Shown here: positions 36,184 to 44,921 of the stretch, in pieces
Layout: every line of letters begins with the position of its first letter
Numbering within the stretch: the stretch's first letter is position 1
Assembly (NCBI GenBank): GCA_022800315.1
Contig: JAAWQC010000001.1
Location: 1 to 64,000 of the forward strand
Length of the DNA stretch: 64,000 nucleotides
From: Clostridiales bacterium
Lineage (GTDB): Bacteria > Bacillota > Clostridia > Oscillospirales > Acutalibacteraceae
Reading direction: 5' to 3'
The notes under the pieces: generated by a model
Seen by the model: only the letters and a program-made list of their open reading frames with translations
Told to the model about the DNA's origin: nothing
Databases searched by the model: none
Translations under genes and position numbers: made by a program

Positions 36184-37656
36184 TCAGCGTCCTCGCAGCG
36201 GTTTGCCGCTGGGTGTTTTGGGGAGCTCATCAACCCGCTCGAAAAAGCGGGGCTGCTGATAGCTCTTCAAATATCGCCGGCAATGTTCCCGCAGCTCTGG
36301 AAGCGACAGGTCCTCCGCCGCCACGATCCGGGCGCAGACCACCTGGTCATACACCGGGTCATCCCGGCCGGTGACCAGCGCTTCCCGCACGCCGGGAAAG
36401 CGCAGCAGCACCTCCTCCACCGCCTCGGGATAGATATTCATCCCCGCGGAGATCAGCACATTTTTCTTCCGTCCCCGCAGATAGACACAGCCGTCTGCAT
36501 CAATTACGGCGATATCCCCAGTATGCAGCCAGCCATCCTGAAGCGCCTGCCGGGTCGCCTCCGGATTGCGGAGATAGCCCTTCATCAGGAAGGGGCCACG
36601 GATGAGCAGCTCGCCCTCGGTATCTGGCGGGCAGGGAACTCCCGCTTCATCGGCCACCCGCAGCTCCACTCCCGGCAGGGGCCAGCCCACCCCGCCGTTT
36701 TTTTCGGGTCGGTGCTGTGGAAACAGGCAGACGATGCGGGAGCAGGTTTCGGTCAGGCCGTAAGAATGAATTAGGGGAACGGCAGGATAGGCCGCCGCCC
36801 ATTGCTCAAACAGGCTGTCGGGGGCCGGCCCCCCTCCCATGTAGACCGCCCGCAGGGACGCGAGCTGTTCCGGTGCTGCACCGGAGGCGAGCAGCCCCCG
36901 CACCATAAAAGCGGCGCAGGACAAATGGGTCAGCCGGTGCCTTTCGATCAGGCGGACGGCCTTCCGGGGCATAAAATACCCCTCCTGATACACCACGGCC
37001 CCGCCCAGATATACCTGTGTAAGCAACTGCAGGTTGGCGGCCACCAGAAAAACGGGAAAAGCAACCAGCGTCCGGCTCTCCTCCCCTTCGCCCAGCAATT
37101 CCTTCAGGGCGGGGAGCTGTGACAGCAGCGCCCTGTGGGTCAGCATGACCCGTTTGGGGCGGCTGGTGGTCCCGGAGGTATGCAGCACCAGCGCCACGTC
37201 GTCCGGCGAGCCGTCCCGTTCCGGCTCACCTGCCGGCAGCACGGGACAGGAGGCGTTCAGGCAGACCGTCTCCCCGGTATCGACACACAGAGCGGTGATA
37301 CGGAACCCCGCCCCCTCCAGCGCTTCGGCCAATTGGGTCAGATACCCGCTGTCGGTCAGAATGAGAGACAACCGGGTGTAGTCGGCGGTTGCCCGCAGTT
37401 CTTCCGCCGTCGCTTTGTTTTCCAGCGGCACCACGCCGCGCCCCGCCATCAGAATCGCAAAATAAGCGACGGGAAAATAAAGGCATCCGGGCAGAAACAA
37501 TCCGACCAGAGACGTGTCGCCGTTAAGCGCCTCCACCCGGGCCGCCAGCTCTTTCGCCTGCTCTGCCCACTGCCGGTAGCTCAGCTCCCTCTCCCCGCAG
37601 ATCACCGCGGCTTGGGAACGGTTCCCTTGTCGGATCAGCAGATCCTCCAGTCTCAT
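36184..37656 (-). CDS. Adenylating enzyme, acyl-CoA synthetase/fatty acyl-AMP ligase-like
   Basis: The 490-residue ANL enzyme shows the P-loop (LHTSGTTSRPKRVMLTHRAL), IHSYGLTETCSRI, LHTGDIAVIDADGCVYLRGR and the C-terminal lysine motif PKTPSGKPLRGR. It therefore has full N- and C-terminal domains and the catalytic lysine. It activates a carboxylate with ATP, for CoA or the neighbouring carrier protein. The ATG follows AAGGGGG. Two ANL enzymes in one cluster suggest either two different acids or a split of activation and loading tasks. The substrate cannot be read from the sequence. Confidence 0.88.
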   Translation of the reverse strand: MRLEDLLIRQGNRSQAAVICGERELSYRQWAEQAKELAARVEALNGDTSLVGLFLPGCLYFPVAYFAILMAGRGVVPLENKATAEELRATADYTRLSLILTDSGYLTQLAEALEGAGFRITALCVDTGETVCLNASCPVLPAGEPERDGSPDDVALVLHTSGTTSRPKRVMLTHRALLSQLPALKELLGEGEESRTLVAFPVFLVAANLQLLTQVYLGGAVVYQEGYFMPRKAVRLIERHRLTHLSCAAFMVRGLLASGAAPEQLASLRAVYMGGGPAPDSLFEQWAAAYPAVPLIHSYGLTETCSRIVCLFPQHRPEKNGGVGWPLPGVELRVADEAGVPCPPDTEGELLIRGPFLMKGYLRNPEATRQALQDGWLHTGDIAVIDADGCVYLRGRKKNVLISAGMNIYPEAVEEVLLRFPGVREALVTGRDDPVYDQVVCARIVAAEDLSLPELREHCRRYLKSYQQPRFFERVDELPKTPSGKPLRGR

Positions 37657-37718
37657 AAGGACCCCCTTTGCAGTATCGATAAACGGTTAATCACTCGTCA
37701 AACGCTGCCATGCGGCTG

Positions 37719-38756
37719 TTACCAGTCGGGATAATCCTGTGGGCGCAGTCCATAACGGGGAGGGCCCTGCGGCTCCCACTGTACAAGCGGCTGGAGGAAG
37801 GCTGCCTCCCTCTCAAGTATCTCCCCGATCAGGACGCAGGAACGCTCCAGCAGCGCCCGGTTTCGGGTGGCGTTGTATTTGATGCAAAAATCAAGGACGT
37901 GCTTGGCGTCCCGCGTCAGGCGGTCCAGCTCACTCCAGTCATAGGGATAGCCGACGATTTCCTCCCGGCTGACCACCGCTTTGATACGGGCAGCCATCGC
38001 TCGCTTATGTTCGTAGAATACGTACGGCCAGCGCAGGTCCATCGGCTCCCGACGGCTCTGCAGATAGGGTACGAGCTGGCGGCAGGCCGTTACCCCGTAG
38101 CTGGCGATCTCCTGCCGCCGATGGAATTTGATATCGTCAAAATCAATATTCTCCGATTGGAGATAGGCGGTAAGCTTGCGCCGGATGGAAAGAAAATCAT
38201 AGTCTACCGATACCGCCGGGTCAGGCCTCAGGGTCTGGAGATAGGTAAACTGCTCGGAATCAAACGAATGCAGCAGAATTTGACAGGGAACCCGCGTTTC
38301 ACGGAATTGCTGATCAGGGGTATACACCAGGGCGTGATAGGTGCCGTCCTCCGGCGCGTCGCTTTGACCGGGCGGTTCATATCCGAACAACAGCACGCCG
38401 TGGGTTTGGTGCTCCTGCTGATAAAACGCGCTGTCAGGTATCTCATAGGAATCGGTCCAGGCGACCGTATACACCCCCGCCTGCAGATTCCGAATCAGGA
38501 AGCCGGTAACATCGGTCAGTTCTTCCACCAGTCTGCGGTCCAGACGGTTCACCTTCAGACAGGGCCAGCATTCATACAGGAATTCATGATAGTCATAGGG
38601 ACAACTGCTGACAGGATCGTATACCATCTGTATGTAATGATTGATAATCCACTCATAGGAATATTTTTGGGTGAGCATAACACTGTGAGGGAAAGCATAA
38701 TGAAGGTAAGCACGAATTACCGGTTTTTTCTCAATTGGCAGAATAACGGCTTCCAA
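37719..38756 (-). CDS. BtrH-like putative acyltransferase, first gene of RiPP cluster 1
   Basis: The 345-residue protein has a segment GVYTVAWTDSYEIPDSAFYQ followed by EHQTHGVLLFGYE. This recalls the BtrH/C39-like fold of butirosin biosynthesis, in which the enzyme moves an acyl group from a carrier protein to a substrate. The likeness is by eye and the active site is not certain. A TTG start is chosen because GAGGGAGGGGG lies seven bases before it; the frame is open further upstream but lacks a site and would begin at or before the expected transcript start. The gene opens an operon with two ANL enzymes and a carrier protein, which fits an acyl-transfer role. Confidence 0.6.
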   Translation of the reverse strand: MEAVILPIEKKPVIRAYLHYAFPHSVMLTQKYSYEWIINHYIQMVYDPVSSCPYDYHEFLYECWPCLKVNRLDRRLVEELTDVTGFLIRNLQAGVYTVAWTDSYEIPDSAFYQQEHQTHGVLLFGYEPPGQSDAPEDGTYHALVYTPDQQFRETRVPCQILLHSFDSEQFTYLQTLRPDPAVSVDYDFLSIRRKLTAYLQSENIDFDDIKFHRRQEIASYGVTACRQLVPYLQSRREPMDLRWPYVFYEHKRAMAARIKAVVSREEIVGYPYDWSELDRLTRDAKHVLDFCIKYNATRNRALLERSCVLIGEILEREAAFLQPLVQWEPQGPPRYGLRPQDYPDW

Positions 38757-38818
38757 ATAATGTCCCCCTCCCTCATAAGGAGATGTTTCTTCGCCTTTTA
38801 TCGACAAATGGCAATTAC

Positions 38819-38847
38819 ATCATACCTGAATAATATCAATTTTTCAA
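38819..38847 (-). promoter_or_regulatory. Promoter of RiPP cluster 1
   Basis: TTGAAA and TATGAT are spaced by 17 bases in an AT-rich stretch about 60 bases before the first gene. Nothing else is recognisable in 38848-38960. Confidence 0.65.
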
Positions 38848-38961
38848 TACAAAAAGTTGTGTATCTTATAATTTATATATACGAAATAATATAAACTTAA
38901 GGCTGTAAAATAAGAAAAGCCATATTGTCTATGAGAGCCACATTTCCCAAAAACAGCATAA

Positions 38962-38995
38962 AAACCTCACAGTCTATCAAATAGATGTGAGGTTT
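38962..38995. terminator. Bidirectional terminator below the orphan ATPase gene
   Basis: The arms AAACCTCACA/TGTGAGGTTT are flanked by T-rich tails on both strands (TTTTTATG on the minus strand). Confidence 0.8.
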
Positions 38996-39039
38996 CTCTT
39001 CTGTCGTATGGCAAAAAAGTGAAGGAAATCGAACGGAGA

Positions 39040-39741
39040 TCAGACCGCCTGATCCCGACGGGAGGGACCGTCCGCCACTACCCGGCCGTCCTGTATCCGC
39101 ACCACTCGACGGGCACCACCCGCGATATCGTTATCGTGGGTGATCAGAATAATGGTGCGGCCCTCGTCATTGAGTTCCCTCAGAATACGCATAACCTCCT
39201 CGCCCGACCGGGTGTCCAGATTGCCGGTAGGCTCGTCGGCCAGAATAATCGGCGGCCGGGCAGCGATGGCGCGGGCAATCGCCACCCGCTGCTGCTGTCC
39301 TCCGGACATCTCGGCGGGACGGTGCCGTATCCGCTGTTCAAGGCCGACACGGGTCAACGCCTCCACCGCCAGCCGGCGTCGTTCTTCCCGGCTCATACCG
39401 CGATAAATCAGGGGCAGTTCCACGTTTTCCACCGCGTCCAGACTGGGTATCAGGTTGAACCCCTGAAAGACGAAGCCTATATGCTTATTGCGGATTTCCG
39501 ACAATTGATCGTCGGTCATGCGGGAAACGTCCCGCCCCTCCAGGAAATAGGCGCCGGAGGAGGGGGCGTCCAGGCAGCCCAGCATATTCATCAGGGTGGA
39601 TTTGCCGGAACCCGAGTGTCCCACAATCGCCAGGAATTCCCCTTCGTTCACGGTCAGCGAGACACCGTCCAGCGCCCGGACCTCATTGGGGCCGGGGTTG
39701 TAGATTTTATAAACATCCTGTATCCGTATGATTTCGCCCAT
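39040..39741 (-). CDS. Orphan ABC transporter ATPase, MacB/LolD type
   Basis: This 233-residue ATPase has Walker A (GHSGSGKST), Q-loop (VFQGFNLIP), signature MSGGQQQRVAIARA, Walker B (IILADEPTGNLDTRSG) and the H-loop (LITHDND). These are typical of the MacB/LolD group, which needs a four-segment permease. No permease gene is adjacent: the genes on either side are a cell-wall protein and the RiPP cluster, each with its own terminator or promoter. It may serve a permease encoded elsewhere. The ATG after GGAAGGGAAG is preferred over a longer frame. Confidence 0.9.
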   Translation of the reverse strand: MGEIIRIQDVYKIYNPGPNEVRALDGVSLTVNEGEFLAIVGHSGSGKSTLMNMLGCLDAPSSGAYFLEGRDVSRMTDDQLSEIRNKHIGFVFQGFNLIPSLDAVENVELPLIYRGMSREERRRLAVEALTRVGLEQRIRHRPAEMSGGQQQRVAIARAIAARPPIILADEPTGNLDTRSGEEVMRILRELNDEGRTIILITHDNDIAGGARRVVRIQDGRVVADGPSRRDQAV

Positions 39742-39884
39742 GGCCGGCACTTCCCTTCCGCCGGCATACTCCCGGCGGTCTTTAGTATATCCGTATCTTA
39801 CCGTTTTTCGCTGTCCGGTGTGTAAACAAATCAAGAATTTTCCGCAAACAATGACGCCGATATCGTTTGCATTATAAAATGGTA

Positions 39885-39913
39885 AACGCCGCCCGTGTAT
39901 AACGGGCGGCGTT
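39885..39913 (-). terminator. Terminator of the G5/3D protein gene
   Basis: Perfect arms AACGCCGCCCGT/ACGGGCGGCGTT are followed on the minus strand by TTACCATTTTAT. Confidence 0.75.
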
Positions 39914-39943
39914 CATCTTATTTGGTCTGCCGGCTGAAACTCC

Positions 39944-40999
39944 TCAGTCGAGCACGTAAACATTCATCGTGCGGGCGCCAAACTGGACGCACTCCTCATA
40001 GGTCGCCATAAACAGGTCTACCACGGCATGCCCCGACATCAGCGCCCCGCCGGTATCGCCGGCGATCGCGTAGCCGTACACATATTTCCCGTCGGGAGAC
40101 GCGATATACAGACGGGTGCCGTACGGAATGACATTCGGGTTGACCGCCACGACGCCCACGGCAGCTTTACGTCCGCTGGCGGTGTAGTTCCCCGCCAAGC
40201 CGCGGTCGTTAGTATAGGCGGTGGCGCGGCCGCTGTACACCGCCTTATAATTAGCGGGAATACCATTGGCGTCCAGAACGGCCCCCTCCTGCTGAACAGC
40301 GGAAACCGCCTTCACCGTACGGGTACCCACCAGCTTGATTTCGTTGACCGGCTGAAGGGTTACTTCTTCACCGACCAGCTCGGTAGCGGTTTTCTCACCA
40401 TCCACCAGCGTCTCACGGTAGGTGTAGGTGCGGATGCCTTCCCGGCCCGCCTGTTTGATTTCAGTCTTGCCCTTATCCAGGGTATTGGTATATTCCACCG
40501 TGCTTTCATAAGCAATGGGCTCGTTCACCACAGTTTCGCCATACTGCACACGATTGACGCAGATATTCAGGCCTTCGCTCACTGCCTCCGCGGTGTGGAC
40601 ACTGGTCAGGTCGTTCTCCCCAATGGAGACGCCCACCTTGTTGAGCGCGTCGGCCACTGTGCCGCCGGTCATACGCACCACCGTGGTGCATCCGTCCACG
40701 GTCACCTGAACGTCGAAGGCACGGTTGATTTCGATCGCACCGCGGTTGATATCCATCTCACTGATAATTTCGTCGTCAGAACCAACGGCGATTTTGGCAT
40801 CCTGCAGGATCGCATCCGCATTTCGATTCAGGGTGAGTACCACGCGGCTCTCTTCCCCATCGATGACGGTGACCGCGTGCATGTTCATCGACACGACAGC
40901 CACCATTACGGTGCTGACTACAGCCAGTGCAGCTACCCCAAACAATCGGCTGCGTATAACGCGGCCTATCGCCGAGGCGATTCGAGTAACGGTATCCAT
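39944..40999 (-). CDS. DUF348-G5-3D domain cell-wall protein (YabE/Rpf-like)
   Basis: The 351-residue protein has an N-terminal membrane or signal segment (LFGVAALAVVSTVMVAVVSM) and two ubiquitin-like DUF348 repeats (about 45-155). A G5 domain follows (about 160-235, YESTVEYTNTLDKGKTEIKQ), then a C-terminal 3D domain (about 255-351) with ATAYTNDRGL, GVVAVNPNVIPYGTRLYI and AGDTGGALMSGHAVVDLFM, including its conserved aspartates. The 3D domain is the lytic (MltA-like double-psi barrel) module of stationary-phase and spore cell-wall hydrolases. The ATG follows AAAGGAAG; a TTG one codon upstream is an alternative. It has a perfect consensus promoter and a long structured leader. Confidence 0.92.
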   Translation of the reverse strand: MDTVTRIASAIGRVIRSRLFGVAALAVVSTVMVAVVSMNMHAVTVIDGEESRVVLTLNRNADAILQDAKIAVGSDDEIISEMDINRGAIEINRAFDVQVTVDGCTTVVRMTGGTVADALNKVGVSIGENDLTSVHTAEAVSEGLNICVNRVQYGETVVNEPIAYESTVEYTNTLDKGKTEIKQAGREGIRTYTYRETLVDGEKTATELVGEEVTLQPVNEIKLVGTRTVKAVSAVQQEGAVLDANGIPANYKAVYSGRATAYTNDRGLAGNYTASGRKAAVGVVAVNPNVIPYGTRLYIASPDGKYVYGYAIAGDTGGALMSGHAVVDLFMATYEECVQFGARTMNVYVLD

Positions 41000-41074
41000 C
41001 AAATGCTTCCTTTCTTCTTGGCAGGAAACGTCCGGCGGTGTTCAGTAGAGGACGTCTCTCTATATCAAGCGGAG

Positions 41075-41100
41075 ATAAAATCCGACGGAACGGATTTTAT
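41075..41100 (-). repeat. Hairpin in the leader of the G5/3D gene
   Basis: Ten-base arms ATAAAATCCG/CGGATTTTAT surround six bases inside the ~165-base untranslated leader. It has no U-run after it. The leader does not match the c-di-AMP (ydaO) riboswitch that often precedes this gene family. Confidence 0.5.
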
Positions 41101-41171
41101 GTAAGCGTTTGTCCATCTCTCCGCATAAGGAACGGTCAGCGTTTTGGTGGCGGTTCCGCATAACGTTTGTC

Positions 41172-41200
41172 ATTATACCCAGACGAAAGCACCGTGTCAA
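41172..41200 (-). promoter_or_regulatory. Perfect consensus sigma-A promoter of the G5/3D gene
   Basis: TTGACA and TATAAT are separated by exactly 17 bases, with GGG before the -10 box. The stretch from here to 41834 holds no gene I can support. Confidence 0.9.
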
Positions 41201-41834
41201 ACCCTTTGCAAATGTATGTTTTTAGCTATTTTGCACAACGCTTATGGCAAGTAACGGAAATGCCGGTGTCCGCCTGTCCCTCTCATTTCGCCTTTTTTGT
41301 TTCGGGCCTATTTGACCCGTCTTCGGTATTTTTAAGGGTATTTCGCTGTTTTCAGCTAATAACATTCGACTTTTTTGGTTATTCGGCGAGCGATATCCCC
41401 ATTTATTGACAGTTCTGGTATTCAAGTCGGCCAATGAATTTTTTCTCTCAATTTTTGTGCACTCATCCAAAAGTTACAGGGTTGTAACCCTTTCAAAGGC
41501 CGATAAAATCAAAAATAATCCGCATTTTTCCCCACCAACAGCATATACTGATAGGTAAAGAGGTAATAAGTACCGCAATAGGCCGTATATTTATACGCAC
41601 GCTCTTTAATTACCAGCTACTCGCCGCCCCACCAAGGCCCTTTTTCACCCATTATTTAAGAGTCATGATGGGATTCCATGCTCATTTTACTCACTATCGG
41701 AAAAAATCATTGCCAATTACCTTCTCCTTCTCCCTCTTTTCAGTAAGTTCCGGATCATCTGGCCAGTACGGATTCCTATTATACCTATATATAATAAATA
41801 AAGTCTTTCCGCATTCGGCCTCCGCCCCCATACG

Positions 41835-41843
41835 TGCTATAAT
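41835..41843 (+). promoter_or_regulatory. Extended -10 promoter of the Crp/Fnr gene
   Basis: TGCTATAAT is an extended -10 element about 65 bases before the start; no good -35 box is seen. Activation by a regulator is possible. Confidence 0.45.
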
Positions 41844-41907
41844 ATAAAGAGACGCCGGTCCCATACGGTGTAAATTACCCCCTCCTGGGGAAAGGAGACG
41901 ATCCCTT

Positions 41908-42579
41908 TTGACAACACCTGATCCTCGTCGGCTGGCAGAAGCCTTCCCCTTCTGGCCGCAGCTGAGCGACAGCGATAAACATTTGCTGCTGGACAACACG
42001 CAAATACATACTTATCGACAGGGAGATAACGTACACAGCGGACGGGCATGCACCGGGATACTGCTGGTGCTTCACGGACAGCTGCGCGTTTTCCTGCTGT
42101 CAGACGAAGGGCGGGAAATCACCCTATACCGTCTGCTCGACCGTGACATTTGCCTGCAGTCCGCCTCCTGTATTCTGAAAAGCCTGACCTATCCTCTTCA
42201 AGTGGACGCGGAAAAGGATACCGAGCTGTATCGTATCGCGCCGGAGGCCTATAAGGAAATCAGCAATCGTTACGCGCAGGCGGGGACCTTCCTTGCGGAA
42301 ACCGTATCCACTCGCTTTGCCGAGGCGATGTGGGTAATGGAACAATCCCTGTTTGTTAAATTCGACCGGCGGCTGGCCGCCTTTTTATTGGAACAGGCCG
42401 CGCTGGACGAGGGCGACCGGATCACCCTTACCCATGACCAGATCGCCCGGCATCTGGGAAGCGCCCGGGAGGTTGTCTCCCGCATGCTGAAGTATTTCCA
42501 GACCGAGGGCTGGGTGTCGGTATCCCGCGGCGGCATCCAGCTGCTCGCACCCGAAAAGCTGCAGGAACTGTCCCAATAA
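41908..42579 (+). CDS. Crp/Fnr family transcriptional regulator
   Basis: The 223-residue protein has an N-terminal cyclic-nucleotide-binding-like beta barrel (about 20-130, TYRQGDNVHSGRACTGILLV) and a C-terminal winged helix (about 150-220) with LTHDQIARHLGSAREVVSRM, the recognition helix typical of the family. It lacks the four N-terminal cysteines of oxygen-sensing Fnr and an evident cAMP-binding RSA motif, so its ligand is unknown. A TTG start lies after AAAGGAG. It stands alone, ending at a terminator shared with the helicase gene. Confidence 0.92.
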   Translation: MTTPDPRRLAEAFPFWPQLSDSDKHLLLDNTQIHTYRQGDNVHSGRACTGILLVLHGQLRVFLLSDEGREITLYRLLDRDICLQSASCILKSLTYPLQVDAEKDTELYRIAPEAYKEISNRYAQAGTFLAETVSTRFAEAMWVMEQSLFVKFDRRLAAFLLEQAALDEGDRITLTHDQIARHLGSAREVVSRMLKYFQTEGWVSVSRGGIQLLAPEKLQELSQ

Positions 42580-42598
42580 CCCCTCTTCAATCCATTGA

Positions 42599-42631
42599 GA
42601 AAGCCGGACGGAAAATTTCCGTCCGGCTTTC
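42599..42631. terminator. Bidirectional terminator between crp-like gene and helicase
   Basis: The arms GAAAGCCGGACGGAAA and its complement form a near-continuous palindrome with T-rich ends on both strands. Confidence 0.85.
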
Positions 42632-42644
42632 TGCTGGTGAGCTT

Positions 42645-43850
42645 TTATTCTTGATTTTCGCGGGGCAGCCGGGATTCCAGCAGCTGCTCCAGAGGGGTAC
42701 CGTCGCTGGCCACCAGACCGCCGTTCTCGTCAAAATGAATATCCGTCAGCACGGAATGAGTATACTTGCGAATGTCGCGCAGGCGGAACCGGTCATCGGG
42801 CGTCATAAAGGTAAACGCCATACCGTGGCGCTTCGCCCGCCCCGTGCGGCCGATACGATGGAGATAATACTCGTTTTCATCGGGAATGTCGTAATTGAAC
42901 ACAGCCTCCACATCGTCCACATCGATGCCGCGCGCCGCCACGTCGGTGGCCACCAGAATTTCAAAGCGTCCCTCGCGGAAATCGCTCATCACCTTATTGC
43001 GTTGTGACTGGGGGATATCGCCGTGCAGGCAGTCCACCGACCGGCCCTGACGGTGCAGCCGTTCTCCCAGCTGGCGGACGGTGCTTTTCCGGTTGCCGAA
43101 CACCATCACCCGATGAAGGTCCAGTGCGTCGATGATGTGCACCAGGTCCTCCATCCGCCGGCTGCCGGAGGACATCAGCTCAAACTGGGCGATCTGCGGC
43201 CGGTTGTCCCCCTCCGCCGCGATATGGATTTCGGTGGCGTTATGCTGGTACTCCCACGCTACATCCATGACCTCACGGGAGATCGTGGCGCTGAACATGA
43301 CCACCTGCGTATCGGCGGGGGTCGCGTTGAGAATACGCCGTACATCGCGGATAAAGCCCATTTTCAGCATTTCGTCCGCTTCATCCAGCACGGCGGTATA
43401 GACGTTTCCCAGCCAGACGGTGCCCCGTCCCATATGATCAAGAAGCCGGCCTGGGGTCGCCACCACAATATGAGGGTTCTTTTTCAGCACGGCCAGCTGT
43501 TTGGCGATGGGCTGGCCGCCGTATACCGAGGCGATCCGCACATCGGGGCGAAAAGCCGCCAGCTGCCGCAGTTCCTCCGCGATCTGTATGCACAGTTCAC
43601 GGGTAGGACAGATAATGATCCCCTGCACATCGTTGGTATCGCTGCGGAGTTCCTCCAGCAGCGGAATACCGAACGCACAGGTCTTTCCCGTTCCCGTAGG
43701 GGCCTTGGCAATCACGTCCCCGCCTTTGCGCATCAGGGGAATGGTCTGGGCCTGTACCGGTGTCGGCGCGGTAAACCCCATGCGGTTTACCGCCTTCAGT
43801 ATTTCCGGGCTGAGATCCAATTCGCTGAATGGGGTGATTTCATTGTTCAT
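42645..43850 (-). CDS. DEAD-box RNA helicase (CshA/DeaD-like)
   Basis: The 401-residue ATP-dependent RNA helicase shows the Q-motif (FTAPTPVQAQTIPLM), motif I (APTGTGKTCAFG), DEADEM (motif II), SATI (motif III) and the C-terminal HRIGRTGRAKRHG (motif VI). It has the helicase core only, without the long C-terminal RNA-binding extension of DeaD, so it is nearer to compact CshB/RhlE-like proteins. Likely roles are mRNA turnover and ribosome assembly. The ATG lies after GAGGAAGG. Confidence 0.95.
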   Translation of the reverse strand: MNNEITPFSELDLSPEILKAVNRMGFTAPTPVQAQTIPLMRKGGDVIAKAPTGTGKTCAFGIPLLEELRSDTNDVQGIIICPTRELCIQIAEELRQLAAFRPDVRIASVYGGQPIAKQLAVLKKNPHIVVATPGRLLDHMGRGTVWLGNVYTAVLDEADEMLKMGFIRDVRRILNATPADTQVVMFSATISREVMDVAWEYQHNATEIHIAAEGDNRPQIAQFELMSSGSRRMEDLVHIIDALDLHRVMVFGNRKSTVRQLGERLHRQGRSVDCLHGDIPQSQRNKVMSDFREGRFEILVATDVAARGIDVDDVEAVFNYDIPDENEYYLHRIGRTGRAKRHGMAFTFMTPDDRFRLRDIRKYTHSVLTDIHFDENGGLVASDGTPLEQLLESRLPRENQE

Positions 43851-43951
43851 GTCTTTTTTGGGTCCTTCCTCACAGGTTTCAAACGGCGGGATCCCTGTTT
43901 TTCAGAAACCCCAGGCCGTATTTCTTGACCATATTCTTTATATACCTGTGT

Positions 43952-43980
43952 ATTATATCATACGCGGCTTTGACGGACAA
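43952..43980 (-). promoter_or_regulatory. Promoter of the DEAD-box gene
   Basis: TTGTCC and TATAAT are separated by 17 bases, about 100 bases before the start codon. Confidence 0.65.
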
Positions 43981-44006
43981 CCCCGACGGGGATAAGGGAC
44001 AGAAAA

Positions 44007-44043
44007 GGCCCGGCGCTGTACGAAACACATACAGCGCCGGGCC
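44007..44043 (-). terminator. Terminator of the first surface-protein gene
   Basis: Perfect 14-base arms (GGCCCGGCGCTGTA) are followed by TTTTCT on the minus strand. Confidence 0.9.
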
Positions 44044-44064
44044 GGCAATTTCAATGACTGTCAG

Positions 44065-44859
44065 TTACTTGGATTTCTTTTTCGAGAAGGCCAGAACGCC
44101 GCTGGCCGCCGCCACCGCCACAACCGCCATCACCGCTACGCTGGAAGCGTCGCCGGTCTTGGGGGAGTCGGTAGACTTCGCCGTCGTGGTGGTCCCGTTG
44201 CCGCCCGCCGTGGTAGTCGTGGCGCCATCGTCGCCCTTCGTCGTCGTCGTGTTTTCCGTAACCGGAGGTACCACGACGTCATCGGAATTGGCAGCGGCGA
44301 AATACAGCTTGTTGATGGTTACGCTGTCGCCAGGATTGCCGACTACGCGGTATTTCAGGATGCGGATCAGGATTTTATCCTGACCGTCGCCGATATTGTT
44401 ATCCTTCATCGCCTTGGCGAGGTCCAAGCTGCCCTTGCCCGCTTCGATACCCGCGCCGCCGTTGACCAGGCCGGCCAGATTGATCAGGTAATGGTTGTTG
44501 GCCGGATCATACAGGCCGTTTTCGTCCAGGATGCGCATCAGGATATTGAACTGGCCGCCCTCGGTATCCCAGTAAAGGACCGGAGTTTTGGTCAGATCGA
44601 TCTCAATCTCGTTGGCTACGTAAGTGGAGTAAACGGAAGAATCGGCGCCGCCCTCCGGGCCGAAGGTCAGCTTCATCGCTTCTCCGCTGAACTCAGCCTT
44701 GCAGACCTCGTCACCGGTATTCTCACCAGTAACGACAACGTTGCCCTCTGTGCCGTTGATGTTGACGACATCGCCTTCGGCCGACGCCATCATGGGAATC
44801 GCCGCCGCCGTCACAACGGCCGCCGACAACAGCATACTCAGAACTTTCTTCATTTTCAT
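44065..44859 (-). CDS. Sortase-anchored surface protein with a beta-sandwich domain
   Basis: The 264-residue protein has a signal peptide (MKMKKVLSMLLSAAVVTAAA), a folded domain (about 28-188) with the paired-strand pattern IEIDLTKTPVLYWDTEGGQF, and a Thr-rich linker. It ends with SPKTGD followed by a membrane segment and KKKSK. SPKTGD fits a variant LPxTG sorting signal of the NPKTGD/LPKTGD kind. The folded part looks like a galactose-binding-type beta sandwich and is paralogous to that of the next gene. Carbohydrate binding is possible but unproven. The gene has a perfect consensus promoter. Confidence 0.8.
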   Translation of the reverse strand: MKMKKVLSMLLSAAVVTAAAIPMMASAEGDVVNINGTEGNVVVTGENTGDEVCKAEFSGEAMKLTFGPEGGADSSVYSTYVANEIEIDLTKTPVLYWDTEGGQFNILMRILDENGLYDPANNHYLINLAGLVNGGAGIEAGKGSLDLAKAMKDNNIGDGQDKILIRILKYRVVGNPGDSVTINKLYFAAANSDDVVVPPVTENTTTTKGDDGATTTTAGGNGTTTTAKSTDSPKTGDASSVAVMAVVAVAAASGVLAFSKKKSK

Positions 44860-44921
44860 GTGTGATTTCCCTCCAATTATCCTTGATGTTTTACGGAAAT
44901 TGATCCGCCTCTTGGTTACCC

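Noticed and set aside
36184..37656. Nonribosomal peptide synthetase fragment
   Set aside because: The adenylating enzymes and carrier proteins are free-standing and no condensation or thioesterase domain is present; with precursor peptides beside them a RiPP pathway fits better.
41003..41171. c-di-AMP (ydaO) riboswitch before the G5/3D gene
   Set aside because: The expected conserved GGTGGAGGAACC-type segments are absent.
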